A stretch of DNA of 64,000 nucleotides from Betaproteobacteria bacterium (GCA_016195915.1 JACPYS010000012.1:167810-231809), one strand, 5' to 3'; counted from the first letter of the stretch, positions 1 through 9,782 are shown. The notes: a model not told the origin generated them from the sequence alone. A program made the numbers and translations.

Positions 1-839
1 AAGTAGTTAGCGACGGTGTCCAGATCGCCCACGCGCTTGAGGGTGTTTTCGAGATCGGTCCCCGCGGTGCCCATCACCGGCGCATTGAGTCCGAATTTCT
101 TCGCATCTTTCAGGAAGATCGCGGTTTCGGCCTCGTAGAGGCAAGCAATGACGAAATCCGGATTGGCCTGCTTGATCCTGAGGGTTTGCGCCGTGGCGTC
201 GGTCTGGCCGCGTTCGAGGGCGACCTCCACGACCGGCTTGATGCTCTGGGAGGCGAGAAACTCCATGGCAGGACCGCAATAACTCTTCGCCCAGTCATCC
301 GTATGCTGGATCACCGCCACCTTCGCGACTCCCGGCTTCGTCATGACGAACCGTCCCATTGCCAGACCCATGGTCTTGCCGACCGGCACCCCGTGAAAGA
401 TGTTCTTCGTTGCGGGCGACGAGATCGCGCCATTGGCGGCATGTGCGATGACCCACGGAATCCCCGCTTCGAGCACCACCGGCTTGATGGCCATCGCCAC
501 GGCGCTGCAGGAGTTGCCATGCAGCATGAACACCTTGTCCTGATGGATGAGTTTCTTTACCGCGGCGATGCCTTTCGTGCTGTCGCACGCGTAGTCCTCG
601 AGCACGGTTTCGATCTTGCGTCCGTTCACGCCGCCCTGATCGTTGACCCACTTGTAGTACGCATCGAGCCCGATCTCGGCCTTGCTGTAGCTCGAACCGC
701 TGCCGGTCAATGGCGCCATCACGCCGATCTTGATCGCGGTATCGGTAATCCCCGCAGTGTCGGCCGCAGACGCAGTCGTTGCCAGCGCATACGCAACAAT
801 TGCAATGCACGGCCTGAGCAAATGGACGAACGGTTTCAT
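1..839 (-). CDS. ABC transporter periplasmic binding protein, branched-chain amino acid (LivK) type, 3' end outside window
   Basis: The ORF track misses this gene because it runs off the left edge without a stop. Reading the minus strand from the ATG at 839 gives MKPFVHLLRPCIAIVAYALA followed by an Ala-rich stretch ending in ASAAD, which looks like a Sec signal peptide. The mature part begins ITDTAIKIGVMAPLTGSGSS and continues through DQGGVNGRKIE, both typical of Periplasmic_BP_6 (LivJ/LivK) proteins. About 279 codons are visible against a usual 370-400. A strong ribosome site (AGGAGGTC) precedes the ATG. The protein should bind an amino acid, amide or similar small ligand for an ABC importer whose other subunits are not in the window. 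The ligand cannot be predicted from this sequence. Confidence 0.85.
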   Translation of the reverse strand, partial: MKPFVHLLRPCIAIVAYALATTASAADTAGITDTAIKIGVMAPLTGSGSSYSKAEIGLDAYYKWVNDQGGVNGRKIETVLEDYACDSTKGIAAVKKLIHQDKVFMLHGNSCSAVAMAIKPVVLEAGIPWVIAHAANGAISSPATKNIFHGVPVGKTMGLAMGRFVMTKPGVAKVAVIQHTDDWAKSYCGPAMEFLASQSIKPVVEVALERGQTDATAQTLRIKQANPDFVIACLYEAETAIFLKDAKKFGLNAPVMGTAGTDLENTLKRVGDLDTVANY

Positions 840-893
840 GCTGACCTCCTGAGTTGGATCGCAACCACGCAATCGACGAAGCGAACGGCAATC

Positions 894-1994
894 TTACGCC
901 ATACGGACCACCTCTTCGGCAAGCGCGAGCGACGCGGTCAGGCCCGGAGATTCGATGGCGAACAGGTTTACCAGGCCCGCCACGCCGTGTTCGCGCGCCC
1001 CCTGAATGACGAAATCCGCCGCCGGCTCGCCGGGAGGCGTAATTTTCGGCCGGATTCCGGCATAGCCCGGAATCAGTGCGCCGTCGCGCAGTCCGGGCCA
1101 GTAGCGGCGCACGGCGGCGTAGAAGCGCTCGGCACGGCGCGGGTCCACGCTGTAGTCGATCGCGTCGATCCATTCGACGTCAGGTCCGAAGCGCGCCTGC
1201 CCGGCAAGATCGAGCGTGACGTGTACGCCCAGGCCGCCGGGTTCGGGAACCGGGTACACGAGACGCTTGAACGGCGCGCGGCCGGTCAGTGCGTAGTAGT
1301 TGCCTTTCGCGAACCACATCCCCGGGACCTTGGCAGAGGGAAAACCCTCGATGGCGCGCGCAACGCGCGGCGCCACCAGGCCGGCGCAGTTCACGACGGT
1401 TCGTGCCGCGAGCCGCATCGGATCCGCGCCGCCGACCTCGAGCTCGATGCGCCCATCGTCGCACACGTGGCCGCGCTGCACCGGCGAACGCAACGCGAGC
1501 ATCGCCCCGCGTGCCTCGGCATCGCCAAGCAGCGCGAGCATGAACGCGTGGCTGTCGATGATGCCCGTGGAGGGCGAATGCAGCGCCGCGGCGCAGGCGA
1601 TTTCGGGCTCCATCGAAAGCGCCTGCGCCACGGCAATGCGGACCACATCGCTCACGCCGTTGGCATGCGCCCTGGCGTGGATAGCCTCGAGTTCCGCCTT
1701 TTGCGCCGCGTCGGCAGCGACGATCAACTTGCCGCAGCGCGCGTGCGGCACACCGTGTTCGGCGCAGTACCGGTAAAGCCGTTCGCGCCCCTCGACGCAA
1801 AGGCGCGCCTTGAGCGAGCCCCTGGGGTAGTAGATCCCGGCGTGAATTACTTCGGAATTTCGCGAACTGGTGTGCGATCCGATGGTATCTTCCGCCTCGA
1901 GCACAACCACTTCACGCCCGCCGAGCGCGAGCGCGCGCGCCACGGCGAGCCCGACGACCCCCGCTCCGATGACTATCGCATCCACGCTCTCCAT
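894..1994 (-). CDS. FAD-dependent oxidoreductase, L-2-hydroxyglutarate oxidase (LhgO)-like
   Basis: The N-terminus [19 protein letters not shown] is a classic Rossmann dinucleotide-binding motif (GxGxxG) followed by [11 protein letters not shown]. The segment [15 protein letters not shown] is characteristic of the L-2-hydroxyglutarate dehydrogenase/oxidase group of the DAO superfamily. The 366 residues fit that group. I start it at the ATG at 1994, because the ORF track version has 40 extra residues that lie antisense to the neighbouring 5-oxoprolinase gene and look non-coding. It follows the opposite-strand hydantoinase gene, sharing a CCATGG start region, and lies 54 bases upstream of the binding protein gene on the same strand, so the two may be co-transcribed. 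The exact 2-hydroxyacid or amino-acid substrate is not determined. Confidence 0.8.
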   Translation of the reverse strand: MESVDAIVIGAGVVGLAVARALALGGREVVVLEAEDTIGSHTSSRNSEVIHAGIYYPRGSLKARLCVEGRERLYRYCAEHGVPHARCGKLIVAADAAQKAELEAIHARAHANGVSDVVRIAVAQALSMEPEIACAAALHSPSTGIIDSHAFMLALLGDAEARGAMLALRSPVQRGHVCDDGRIELEVGGADPMRLAARTVVNCAGLVAPRVARAIEGFPSAKVPGMWFAKGNYYALTGRAPFKRLVYPVPEPGGLGVHVTLDLAGQARFGPDVEWIDAIDYSVDPRRAERFYAAVRRYWPGLRDGALIPGYAGIRPKITPPGEPAADFVIQGAREHGVAGLVNLFAIESPGLTASLALAEEVVRMA

Positions 1995-3102
1995 GGCCGG
2001 GAAAACTAACACATTCCGCTGGCAGTTCTGGATAGACCGGGGCGGCACGTTCACCGACGTGGTGGCGCGCCGTCCGGACGGCAGCCTCGTGACGCACAAG
2101 CTGCTCTCGGACAACCCCGAGCGCTACGCCGACGCCGCACTCGCCGGCATTCGAGCACTGCTCGGACTCGGGCCGCAGGCCGCGATTCCCGGCGAAGCGA
2201 TCGAGGCGGTGAAGATGGGCACCACGGTCGCCACCAATGCGCTGCTCGAGAGGACGGGCGAACCCACGGTGCTGCTCGTGACGCGTGGATTTCGCGACGC
2301 CCTGCGCATCGCCTACCAGAACCGGCCGCGCCTGTTCGACCGGCACATCGTCCTGCCCGAACTGCTCTACAAGGAGGTGGTGGAGGTAGAGGAGCGGATC
2401 GGCGCTCACGGGGAGGTGCTGGTGCCGCTCGACGAGGCAAAGGCGCGCGCCGACCTCGAGCGCGCGGCAGCGGCGGGCTACCGCTCGGTGGCGATCGTGT
2501 TCATGCACGGCTACCGCTATACGGATCACGAAACGCGTGTCGCCGCACTCGCCCGCGCGGCGGGCTTCGCGCAGATCTCGGTCTCGCACCGCGTCAGTCC
2601 GCTCATGAAGTTCGTCGGTCGCGGCGATACGACGGTGGTCGATGCGTACCTTTCACCGATCCTGCGCCGCTACGTGGACCGCGTGGCCGGCGAACTTTCG
2701 GGCGTGCGCCTGATGTTCATGCAATCGAACGGCGGCCTGACGGATGCGCGGCGCTTCCAGGGCAAGGATTCGATCCTTTCCGGCCCCGCGGGCGGCATCG
2801 TGGGCGCCGTACGCACGTCGCAGGCAGCGGGTTTCGAAAAGATCATCGGATTCGACATGGGCGGAACTTCGACCGACGTATCGCACTACGCAGGGGAATT
2901 CGAGCGCGAATTCGAAACACGTGTTGCCGGTGTGCGCATGCGCGCCCCGATGATGAGCATCCACACGGTGGCGGCGGGGGGGGGTCGATCCTGCACTTCG
3001 ACGGCGCGCGCTACCGGGTCGGCCCCGATTCGGCCGGCGCCAATCCGGGACCGGCGAGCTATCGCCGCGGCGGGCCTCTTGCTGTCACCGATGCGAACGT
3101 GA
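1993..3102 (+). CDS. 5-oxoprolinase / N-methylhydantoinase, HyuA-type N-terminal half (frameshifted)
   Basis: From the ATG at 1993 the protein begins [20 protein letters not shown], the standard HyuA/OplA opening, and continues with [23 protein letters not shown] and [12 protein letters not shown], the actin-like ATPase signatures of the family. The homology runs to HTVAAGGG at about 2984. After that this frame turns into arginine- and proline-rich noise and stops at 3102, while the true continuation ([18 protein letters not shown]) is in the frame starting at 2985. The break sits in a run of nine G residues, so one base appears to be missing. The intact enzyme would hydrolyse 5-oxoproline or a hydantoin with ATP. 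It could be a sequencing error or a real mutation; the rest of both halves is well conserved. Confidence 0.85.
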   Translation: MAGKTNTFRWQFWIDRGGTFTDVVARRPDGSLVTHKLLSDNPERYADAALAGIRALLGLGPQAAIPGEAIEAVKMGTTVATNALLERTGEPTVLLVTRGFRDALRIAYQNRPRLFDRHIVLPELLYKEVVEVEERIGAHGEVLVPLDEAKARADLERAAAAGYRSVAIVFMHGYRYTDHETRVAALARAAGFAQISVSHRVSPLMKFVGRGDTTVVDAYLSPILRRYVDRVAGELSGVRLMFMQSNGGLTDARRFQGKDSILSGPAGGIVGAVRTSQAAGFEKIIGFDMGGTSTDVSHYAGEFEREFETRVAGVRMRAPMMSIHTVAAGGGRSCTSTARATGSAPIRPAPIRDRRAIAAAGLLLSPMRT

Positions 3103-5606
3103 TGCTCGGCAAAGTTCAGCCGGCGTATTTCCCATGCGTGTTCGGCGCGGGCGGCGGCGAGGCGCTCGACGGCAAAGTGGTGCTGGAGAGATTTTCCGCG
3201 CTGGCAGAAGAAATCCGCCGCGCCACCGGAAATGCGCGGACTCCCGAGCAGGTCGCCGAAGGATTCGTCGAAATTGCGGTGGGCAACATGGCCAACGCGA
3301 TCAAGCACATCTCGGTGCAGCGCGGCCACGATGTCACCGAGTACACGCTGTGCTGCTTTGGCGGGGCCGCGGGGCAGCATGCCTGCCTCGTCGCCGACGC
3401 GCTGGCGATGACGCGCGTGTTCATCCATCCGTTCGCCGGAGTGCTCTCGGCCTACGGCATGGGGCTGGCCGACCAGACCGCCATGCGCGAGAAGTCGATC
3501 GAGGTCCGCCTCGAGGGCGCTAGTCGCGCGGTGCTGGAAGAGGAACTGGAACGGCTGGCGTGCGCGGCGCGCGAGGAACTGCTCGCCCAAGGGGTATCGG
3601 ACGAACGCATGCGAGTCGTGCGGCGTGTGCACCTGCGCTATGAAGGGACGGACAGCGCGCTCGTCGTGCTATTCGGGACGCTCGGGGAAATGCTCGGGCA
3701 GTTCGAGTCGGCTTATCGCAAGCAGTTTTCGTTTCTCATGCCGGGCAAGGCGCTGATTGTCGAGGCCGTGTCGGTGGAAGCGATTGGCGCGGGAGAATCG
3801 CCGCCTGAGACCGAAGTGGCCGGACGGGCATCAGAGGCGCCCGCGGCGATCGACCGCGCGCGCATGTTCACCGGCGGCACCTGGCATGACACGCCGGTGT
3901 ACCGGCGCGAAGAACTCGGGGCCGGGGCGAGGCTCGACGGCCCAGCGGTCATCGCCGAGGCCAACGCGACGACCGTGGTCGAACCGGGCTGGCGCGCCGA
4001 AGTCACGCGCCTCGGCCACCTCGTGCTCGAGCGCGCGGTAGCGCGCGAGCGGCGTACGGCACTCGGCACACAGGCCGATCCCGTCATGCTCGAGATCTTC
4101 AACAACCTTTACATGTCGATCGCCGAGCAGATGGGACTGCGGCTGCAGAACACCGCTTATTCGGTCAACATCAAGGAGCGGCTCGACTTTTCCTGCGCGT
4201 TGTTCGATGTCGAAGGAAACCTCATCGCCAACGCGCCGCACATGCCGGTGCATCTGGGTTCGATGGGTGAGTCGATCCGTACCGTCATGCGCGAAAACGC
4301 CGGAACGATGAAACCCGGGAACGTCTACGTCCTCAACGCGCCCTATAACGGCGGCACGCACTTGCCGGACGTCACAGTGATCACTCCGGTGTTCGATAGG
4401 GCGGGACGGGAGATCCTGTTTTACGTGGGCTCGCGCGGCCACCACGCCGACATCGGCGGAATCACGCCGGGATCCATGCCGCCGGATTCCAAAACGGTGG
4501 ACGAGGAAGGCGTCCTGATCGACAACTTCCTGTTGGTCGAAGAAGGGCGCATGCGCGAGCAGGAGACGATCGCGCTGCTTTCCTCCGGCCGCTATCCGGC
4601 GCGCAACGTGCAGCAGAACATCGCAGATCTGCGCGCGCAGGTGGCTGCCAACGAGAAGGGCGTGCAGGAATTGCGGCGCATGGTGGAGCACTTCGGTCTG
4701 GAAGTCGTGCGAGCCTACATGCGTCACGTGCAGGACAACGCCGAGGCCTCCGTGCGGCGTGTGCTGGGCGTGCTCAAGGACGGGGCATTCGAGTTTCCGC
4801 TGGACAACGGCGCGGCGGTCCGGGTAAGGATACGGATTTCGGCGGACCGCCGCAGCGCGAGCATCGATTTCACGGGCACCTCGGCGCAGTTGCCGGACAA
4901 TTTCAACGCGCCCAAGGCGGTCGCGATGGCGGCGGTGCTGTATGTCTTCCGCACGCTGGTCGATGACGAGATTCCGCTCAATGCCGGTTGCCTGAAACCG
5001 CTCGAAGTGATCGTTCCCGAAGGATGCATGCTCAATCCTCGCTATCCGGCTGCGGTCGTGGCGGGCAACGTCGAGACTTCGCAGTGCATTACCGACTGCC
5101 TGTACGGCGCGCTCGGCGTCATGGCCGCTTCGCAGGGCACGATGAACAATTTCACCTTTGGAAACGACCGCTACCAGTACTACGAGACCATCGCAGGCGG
5201 TTCGGGCGCGGGTCCGGGTTTTGCCGGAGCCGACGTGGTGCAGACGCACATGACCAACTCGCGGCTGACCGACCCGGAAATTCTGGAGTGGCGTTTCCCG
5301 GTCCTGCTGGAGAGCTTTTCGATACGCCTGGGTTCGGGCGGGAAAGGACACTGGAGGGGCGGACACGGTGCCGTTCGGCGGGTGCGTTTTCTCGAGCCGA
5401 TGACCGCGGCCATCCTTTCCGGCCATCGGCTCCTGCGGCCGCATGGCATGGCGGGCGGGGAGCCCGGCCAGCCCGGACGGAACTGGATTCGGCGCAGCGG
5501 CGGCGGCATTTCGGAACTCGGCCCCAACGACAAGGCGGAGATGCAGGCCGGCGACACGTTCGTAATCGAAACCCCGGGTGGCGGGGGATGGGGTCCGAGC
5601 GATTAA
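2985..5606 (+). CDS. 5-oxoprolinase / hydantoinase, end of HyuA domain plus HyuB domain (frameshifted continuation)
   Basis: This frame carries the remainder of the HyuA part (NANPGPASY-like region, then [16 protein letters not shown] and a C-terminal domain) and, from about base 4070, a full HyuB domain starting near [18 protein letters not shown] with [16 protein letters not shown] and [17 protein letters not shown]. It ends with [12 protein letters not shown], the usual C-terminus. Joined across the G run, the two halves give about 1200 residues, the normal length of an OplAH-type fused 5-oxoprolinase. The ORF track begins at an internal ATG (3099), which is not a natural start for the family. 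With the FAD oxidoreductase and binding protein nearby, I infer a small uptake and catabolism locus for an amide, hydantoin or oxoproline-like compound. Confidence 0.85.
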   Translation, partial: SILHFDGARYRVGPDSAGANPGPASYRRGGPLAVTDANVMLGKVQPAYFPCVFGAGGGEALDGKVVLERFSALAEEIRRATGNARTPEQVAEGFVEIAVGNMANAIKHISVQRGHDVTEYTLCCFGGAAGQHACLVADALAMTRVFIHPFAGVLSAYGMGLADQTAMREKSIEVRLEGASRAVLEEELERLACAAREELLAQGVSDERMRVVRRVHLRYEGTDSALVVLFGTLGEMLGQFESAYRKQFSFLMPGKALIVEAVSVEAIGAGESPPETEVAGRASEAPAAIDRARMFTGGTWHDTPVYRREELGAGARLDGPAVIAEANATTVVEPGWRAEVTRLGHLVLERAVARERRTALGTQADPVMLEIFNNLYMSIAEQMGLRLQNTAYSVNIKERLDFSCALFDVEGNLIANAPHMPVHLGSMGESIRTVMRENAGTMKPGNVYVLNAPYNGGTHLPDVTVITPVFDRAGREILFYVGSRGHHADIGGITPGSMPPDSKTVDEEGVLIDNFLLVEEGRMREQETIALLSSGRYPARNVQQNIADLRAQVAANEKGVQELRRMVEHFGLEVVRAYMRHVQDNAEASVRRVLGVLKDGAFEFPLDNGAAVRVRIRISADRRSASIDFTGTSAQLPDNFNAPKAVAMAAVLYVFRTLVDDEIPLNAGCLKPLEVIVPEGCMLNPRYPAAVVAGNVETSQCITDCLYGALGVMAASQGTMNNFTFGNDRYQYYETIAGGSGAGPGFAGADVVQTHMTNSRLTDPEILEWRFPVLLESFSIRLGSGGKGHWRGGHGAVRRVRFLEPMTAAILSGHRLLRPHGMAGGEPGQPGRNWIRRSGGGISELGPNDKAEMQAGDTFVIETPGGGGWGPSD

Positions 5607-5621
5607 CCGAATCCACTCGCC

Positions 5622-5670
5622 CATATACAATACCCGGACCCTGGGAGGGTGCCCACCGCGACGGCCGGGT
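5622..5670 (+). promoter_or_regulatory. Possible promoter -10 and structured leader upstream of the coiled-coil gene
   Basis: In the 84 bases between the hydantoinase stop and the next ATG there is a TATACAAT-like -10 (about 5624-5631), followed by an inverted repeat ACCCGG (5632-5637) and CCGGGT (5665-5670) that could close a hairpin, with GGGAGGGTGCCCACC between. This looks like a transcribed leader. I do not recognise it as a known riboswitch. No convincing -35 was found. Confidence 0.3.
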
Positions 5671-5690
5671 AAAACGCGTCTTGAGAGCCT

Positions 5691-8600
5691 ATGAACGAAA
5701 CGTCGATCTTTTCGAAGACCGGTAAGGGGATGCAGGAGGCTTCCGGCAAGACCAGCCTTCTGTCGCGTGCCACGCGCAAAATCCTCACGGAGATCGACGG
5801 CAAGTCTCCGCTGCTTGAACTGGCGATGAAATTCCCGGAAATCGGCGGCGGCAAGCTCGAGGCGGCCGTCGCGCAGATGGAAAGAGAAGGGTTCATTCGC
5901 GAGCTCGCTTCGAGCGCCTCGGCGGCGGCTCCGGCGCGTCCACAGGCACCGGCTCCGGCGCGCCCGCAGGCACCGACGCCGCCGCCGGCCGACGACGGGG
6001 AAGAACTCGATTTTACGGCCGCGATGTCTTCCGGGTCGGACACTGCCAGGGGGCGGGAGGACGCCGGGCGAAAAGAGAAGGACGACGCGCTGCGCAAGGG
6101 CCAGGCTTCGGCGGCCCTCAAGGCGCGTCTGGACGCGGAACAAAAAGCGAAGGCGATGGCCGAGGCGCAGGCGCGAGTGCGCGCGCTTACCGAGGCGAAG
6201 GCGAAAGCGGAAGCGGCTGCCAAGGCCAAGGCGCTCGCGGATGCGCAGGCGCGCGCGAAAGCACAGGCAGAGGCGAAGGTCAGGGCGGAGATTGAAGCGG
6301 AGGCCAAGGCCAAGGCGGAGGCCGAAGCAAAGGCGAAGACGGAAGCGGAGGCGCGAGCCAAGGCGGAAGCAGAAGCGAAAGCAAGGGCGTTGGCTGAGGC
6401 AGAAGCGCTGGTGCGTCTGGAAGCAGAACGTAAAGCGAAGGAAGAATCGGAGCGGGTCGCGCGCGAAGCTGAAGAGCTGGCGCGCCGCGAAGCCGAGGAG
6501 AAGGCGCAGCGCGAGGCCGAAGAACTCCGCGCGAAGCTCGACGAAGAGCGCAGGGCGCGCGAGGAAGCCGAACGCAGGGCGAAGGAAGAAGCTGAGAGAA
6601 CGGCGCGCGAAGCCGAAGAGCGGGCACGGCGCGAGGCCGAGGAGAAGGCCCGGCGCGAAGCTGAGGAGAAGGCCCGGCGCGAGGCGGAGGAGAAGGCGCG
6701 GCGCGAATCCGAAGAACTCCGCGCGAAGCTCGAAGAAGAGCGCAGGGCGCGCGAGGAAGCCGAACGCAAGGTGAAGGAAGAAGCCGAGCGAACGGCGCGC
6801 GAGGCCGAAGAGCGGGCCCGGCGCGAGGCGGAGGAGAAGGCACGGCGCGAAGCCGAAGAGAAGGCCCGGCGCGAGGCCGAAGAGAAGGCCCGGCGCGAGG
6901 CCGAAGAGAAGGCCCAGCGCGAAGCCGAGGAACTCCGCGCGAAGCTCGAGCAAGAGCGCAGGGCGCGCGAGGAGGCCGAACGCAAGGCGAAGGAAGAAGC
7001 CGAGCGAACGGCGCGCGAGGCCGAAGAGCGTGCGCGTCGCGAGGCGGAGGAGAAGGCGCGGCGCGAAGCCGAAGAACTTCGCGCGAAACTCGAAGAAGAG
7101 CGCAGGGCGCGCGAGGAAGCCGAACGCAGGGCGAAGGAAGAAGCCGAGCGAACGGCGCGCGAGGCCGAAGAGCGAGCCCGGCGCGAGGCCGAGGAGAAGG
7201 CACGGCGCGAAGCTGAAGAACTCCGCGCGAAGCTCGAAGAAGAGCGCAGGGCGCGCGAGGAAGCTGAGCGCGTCGCACGCGAAGCCGAAGAACGCGCACG
7301 CCGCGAGGCTGAGGAGAAGGCCCGGCGTGAAGCCGAGGAATTGCGCGCGAGGCTCGAGGAAGAGCGCCGCGCACGAGAGGAGGCCGAGCGCAGGGCGAAA
7401 GAAGAGGCTGAGCGTCTTGCGCGGGAGGCTGAGGAGCGCGTTCATCGCGAAGTGGCGGAAAAGACCAGGCGCGAGACCGAATTGTTGCGCGAGCAGATCG
7501 AACAAGAGCGCCGGGCGCGCGAGGACGCCGAGCGCAGAGCGAAGGAAGAAGCGGAGCGTAGAGGGAAAGAAGACGCCGAGCGTAAGGCGAAAGAGGACGC
7601 CGAGCGCAAGGCGAAAGAGGAAGCCGAGCGCAAGGCGAAAGAGGAAGCCGAGCGTAAGGCGAAAGAGGAAGCCGAGCGCAAGGCGAAAGAGGAAGCCGAG
7701 CGTATGGCGAAAGAGGACGCCGAGCGTAAGGCGAAAGAGGACGCCGAGCGTAAGGCGAAAGACGAAGCGGTGCACAAAGCGAAGCAAGAGGCTGAACGCA
7801 AGCAACGCGAGGCAGACGAGGCCGCGCGTGCAGCAGTCGAAGCTAAGTCGGCTGCCGCGAGTCCCGTTTCCAAGCCCGGCGCTGAAGCTTCGTTCAGCGA
7901 CTCGCTGCTTGGCGACCTGGATTCCTTTTCTCAACGGGAGGGCGGTGACACGGCTGCGAAACCGGATGCCAAGGCCAAGCCTGCCCCTGTTACGCCCCCT
8001 CCCATAGCGGCGGGTGGAGACTCGTTTGGCGATTCGCTGCTCGGCGACCTGGATTCATTCTCCCAACGGGAAGGCGAGGAGGCGAAGAAGAAGGAAGAAG
8101 ACGAGCGCCTTCGGAAGGAAGCTGAAGTCAAGGCGAAGCGGGAAGCAGAGGAGCGCACGCGCAGGGAGGAAGAAGAACGCAAGCGCCAGGAGGAAGAAGA
8201 GCTCCGCGGAAAGGAGGAGGAGGCACGCAAAGCACACGAGGCGGAAGAGCTCAGGAAAAAAGAACAGGAAGAACGCGAGCAGGCCGAAGCGGCGGAACGC
8301 AAGCGCAAGGCCGAGGAATCAAGGCGCAAGGCCGCGCAGGCCGCTGCTGGTCCGGCTGTGGGCACGGCTGCACGGGTCTCGGCTGCCAAGCCTGCCGACG
8401 ACGATATTCCGTTCTCCGAAGACGACCTGGACATGGAGGACGTGCTGCGCGACCAGCGTGCCGTGTCCAAGGAATCGGGCGCAGCCGCGGGTGGAGCCGT
8501 GCGGGGGGCGAAAGGCGCGCAGGAGGCCGATGCGGCCCCGGCGGTGGCGAAGAAGCCGCCGGTCAAGTGGGGGAAACCCGTCGCGATCGGCTTGTTCGCG

Positions 8601-9731
8601 TTCCTCGTCGGCGGCATCGGGCTGATTCACGTGATGCCGTTGTCGAGCGCTGATTACGCCAAAGCCCTGTCCGGCGCGATCGGCCGGCCGGTGAAGATTC
8701 GCTCGGTGCACGTTTCACTGTTCACCGGGGTCGAACTCAAGGCCGAAGATGTCGACATCGGCGAAGGCGGCCGCATTCCGCACGTGCGCGCCACTCCCGA
8801 AGTGGGCTCGCTGTTCGGCGAAAAGAAGGTGTTCTCGCAGATTACGCTCGACGGCGCCGTGTTGCCGCAGGCCATCCTTGGCGAGGTACTGTTGGGAAGC
8901 ATGCAGGGCGATGGCTTGCGCGTTGGACGACTGCGCTTTTCGGATCTGCAGATCGATGGAGACCTCGCATTGCCGAAACTTTCCGGCGAAGTCGGGTTCG
9001 GTGACGGGGGACGCATCAGTTCCGTTTCCCTGAAAGGCGGCGGAGAAGCGAAGGTCACGGGGCAGATGCAGCCCCAGAGCGGCACGATCGCGTTCGAGAT
9101 CAACGCCGAAAGCGCCACGATCCCGTTCGTGCCCGGCATCAATTTGTCGAATTTCGGCATGAAAGGCACTGCAAACCAGCAGGAGGCAAACGTCACCCAG
9201 TTCAGCGGCAAGGCGTTTGAAGGGATCCTGAGCGGAAATGCGCGCATCCGCTGGTCTGGCGGCTGGAACGTGGCGGGCGAGCTCACCGCCAGGCAGATGA
9301 ACGCCGCGGTATTCGCGCCAACGCTGATTTCCGATGGCAGGCTCGAGGGGAGCGGGCGTTTTTCGCTGACCGGCCCTGATCCGGCGAAGCTCGGGCCCAA
9401 CGGCCGGATGGAGGGAACGTTCAACATCTCCAAGGGCGCGGTCGGCAGCGTCGACCTCTCGCGCATGCTCCAGAGCGCGAGCGGCACGATCGGCGGAGGC
9501 CGCACGCCATTCACCGAACTCACTGCGCGCGGCGCCTACAACAAGGGAGCGGTCGAATTGCGCGATATCCGCGTGAACGCAGGCTTGCTCAGCGCCACGG
9601 CGAGCCTGGATATCGATGCGGTCGGTAACCTCCTCGGGAAGATCAATGCGGAGGTCAAGACGGCAAGCACCAGTTTGCGAGGCGCGCTTGGCGTCAGCGG
9701 AAAGCTTGCGGATCCGATGGTGAAGCGCTAG
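5691..9731 (+). CDS. Giant membrane-anchored helical-repeat protein with C-terminal AsmA-like domain
   Basis: The 1346-residue protein has four parts. Residues 1-75 form a helical domain (SLLSRATRKILTEIDGKSPL ... EREGFIREL) resembling a small winged-helix unit. After a Pro/Ala linker, residues about 130-720 are almost only Glu, Arg, Lys and Ala in repeats such as EEAERRAKEEAERTAREAEE, predicting a stable single alpha-helix or coiled coil. Residues about 725-950 hold two copies of FSDSLLGDLDSFSQREG and a related DIPFSEDDLDMEDVL motif around a second charged helix. One membrane segment (about 962-983, VAIGLFAFLVGGIGLIHVM) precedes a ~360-residue AsmA-type domain (ITLDGAVLP, GGGRTPFTELTARGAYNKGA) expected in the periplasm. 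The long N-terminal region would then be cytoplasmic. Function is unknown; AsmA-like proteins act in envelope lipid transport. The minus-strand 1367-aa ORF over it is a shadow. Confidence 0.8.
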   Translation: MNETSIFSKTGKGMQEASGKTSLLSRATRKILTEIDGKSPLLELAMKFPEIGGGKLEAAVAQMEREGFIRELASSASAAAPARPQAPAPARPQAPTPPPADDGEELDFTAAMSSGSDTARGREDAGRKEKDDALRKGQASAALKARLDAEQKAKAMAEAQARVRALTEAKAKAEAAAKAKALADAQARAKAQAEAKVRAEIEAEAKAKAEAEAKAKTEAEARAKAEAEAKARALAEAEALVRLEAERKAKEESERVAREAEELARREAEEKAQREAEELRAKLDEERRAREEAERRAKEEAERTAREAEERARREAEEKARREAEEKARREAEEKARRESEELRAKLEEERRAREEAERKVKEEAERTAREAEERARREAEEKARREAEEKARREAEEKARREAEEKAQREAEELRAKLEQERRAREEAERKAKEEAERTAREAEERARREAEEKARREAEELRAKLEEERRAREEAERRAKEEAERTAREAEERARREAEEKARREAEELRAKLEEERRAREEAERVAREAEERARREAEEKARREAEELRARLEEERRAREEAERRAKEEAERLAREAEERVHREVAEKTRRETELLREQIEQERRAREDAERRAKEEAERRGKEDAERKAKEDAERKAKEEAERKAKEEAERKAKEEAERKAKEEAERMAKEDAERKAKEDAERKAKDEAVHKAKQEAERKQREADEAARAAVEAKSAAASPVSKPGAEASFSDSLLGDLDSFSQREGGDTAAKPDAKAKPAPVTPPPIAAGGDSFGDSLLGDLDSFSQREGEEAKKKEEDERLRKEAEVKAKREAEERTRREEEERKRQEEEELRGKEEEARKAHEAEELRKKEQEEREQAEAAERKRKAEESRRKAAQAAAGPAVGTAARVSAAKPADDDIPFSEDDLDMEDVLRDQRAVSKESGAAAGGAVRGAKGAQEADAAPAVAKKPPVKWGKPVAIGLFAFLVGGIGLIHVMPLSSADYAKALSGAIGRPVKIRSVHVSLFTGVELKAEDVDIGEGGRIPHVRATPEVGSLFGEKKVFSQITLDGAVLPQAILGEVLLGSMQGDGLRVGRLRFSDLQIDGDLALPKLSGEVGFGDGGRISSVSLKGGGEAKVTGQMQPQSGTIAFEINAESATIPFVPGINLSNFGMKGTANQQEANVTQFSGKAFEGILSGNARIRWSGGWNVAGELTARQMNAAVFAPTLISDGRLEGSGRFSLTGPDPAKLGPNGRMEGTFNISKGAVGSVDLSRMLQSASGTIGGGRTPFTELTARGAYNKGAVELRDIRVNAGLLSATASLDIDAVGNLLGKINAEVKTASTSLRGALGVSGKLADPMVKR
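6522..7430 (+). repeat. Long in-frame coding repeats (ER/K helix units)
   Basis: A block encoding ELRAKLEEERRAREEAER recurs with small changes at about 6522, 6714, 6930, 7074, 7218 and 7338, separated by variable numbers of the 7-8 residue units EAEEKARR and KEEAERTARE. Near-identical DNA copies suggest recent expansion or recombination, and copy number may differ between strains or be misassembled. Confidence 0.85.
7572..7763 (+). repeat. 24-bp tandem repeat, eight copies, encoding AERKAKEE/D units
   Basis: Eight consecutive 24-base units run without interruption from 7572 to 7763. Each encodes (E/D)AERKAKE with only synonymous or conservative changes (one Lys to Met). The repeat keeps the reading frame and extends the charged helix of the surrounding protein. 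Confidence 0.9.
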
Positions 9732-9742
9732 GAGGGGGGACG

Positions 9743-9760
9743 GGGGAACCTGGGTTCCCC
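9743..9760 (+). terminator. Perfect 8-bp stem hairpin after the AsmA-like gene
   Basis: GGGGAACC and GGTTCCCC pair perfectly around a 2-base loop, 12 bases after the stop codon. There is no T tract downstream (TGTAACGAC follows), so it may be a weak terminator or an mRNA-stabilising hairpin before purL. Confidence 0.4.
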
Positions 9761-9782
9761 TGTAACGACAGCGGCCGGAGGC

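Noticed and set aside
186-2009. 607-aa plus-strand ORF
   Set aside because: Antisense to the binding protein and FAD oxidoreductase, both of which show clear family motifs.
3831-7934. 1367-aa minus-strand ORF of Leu/Arg/Phe repeats
   Set aside because: It is the antisense of the Glu/Arg/Lys coding repeats of the AsmA-like gene; the biased codons leave the other strand free of stops.
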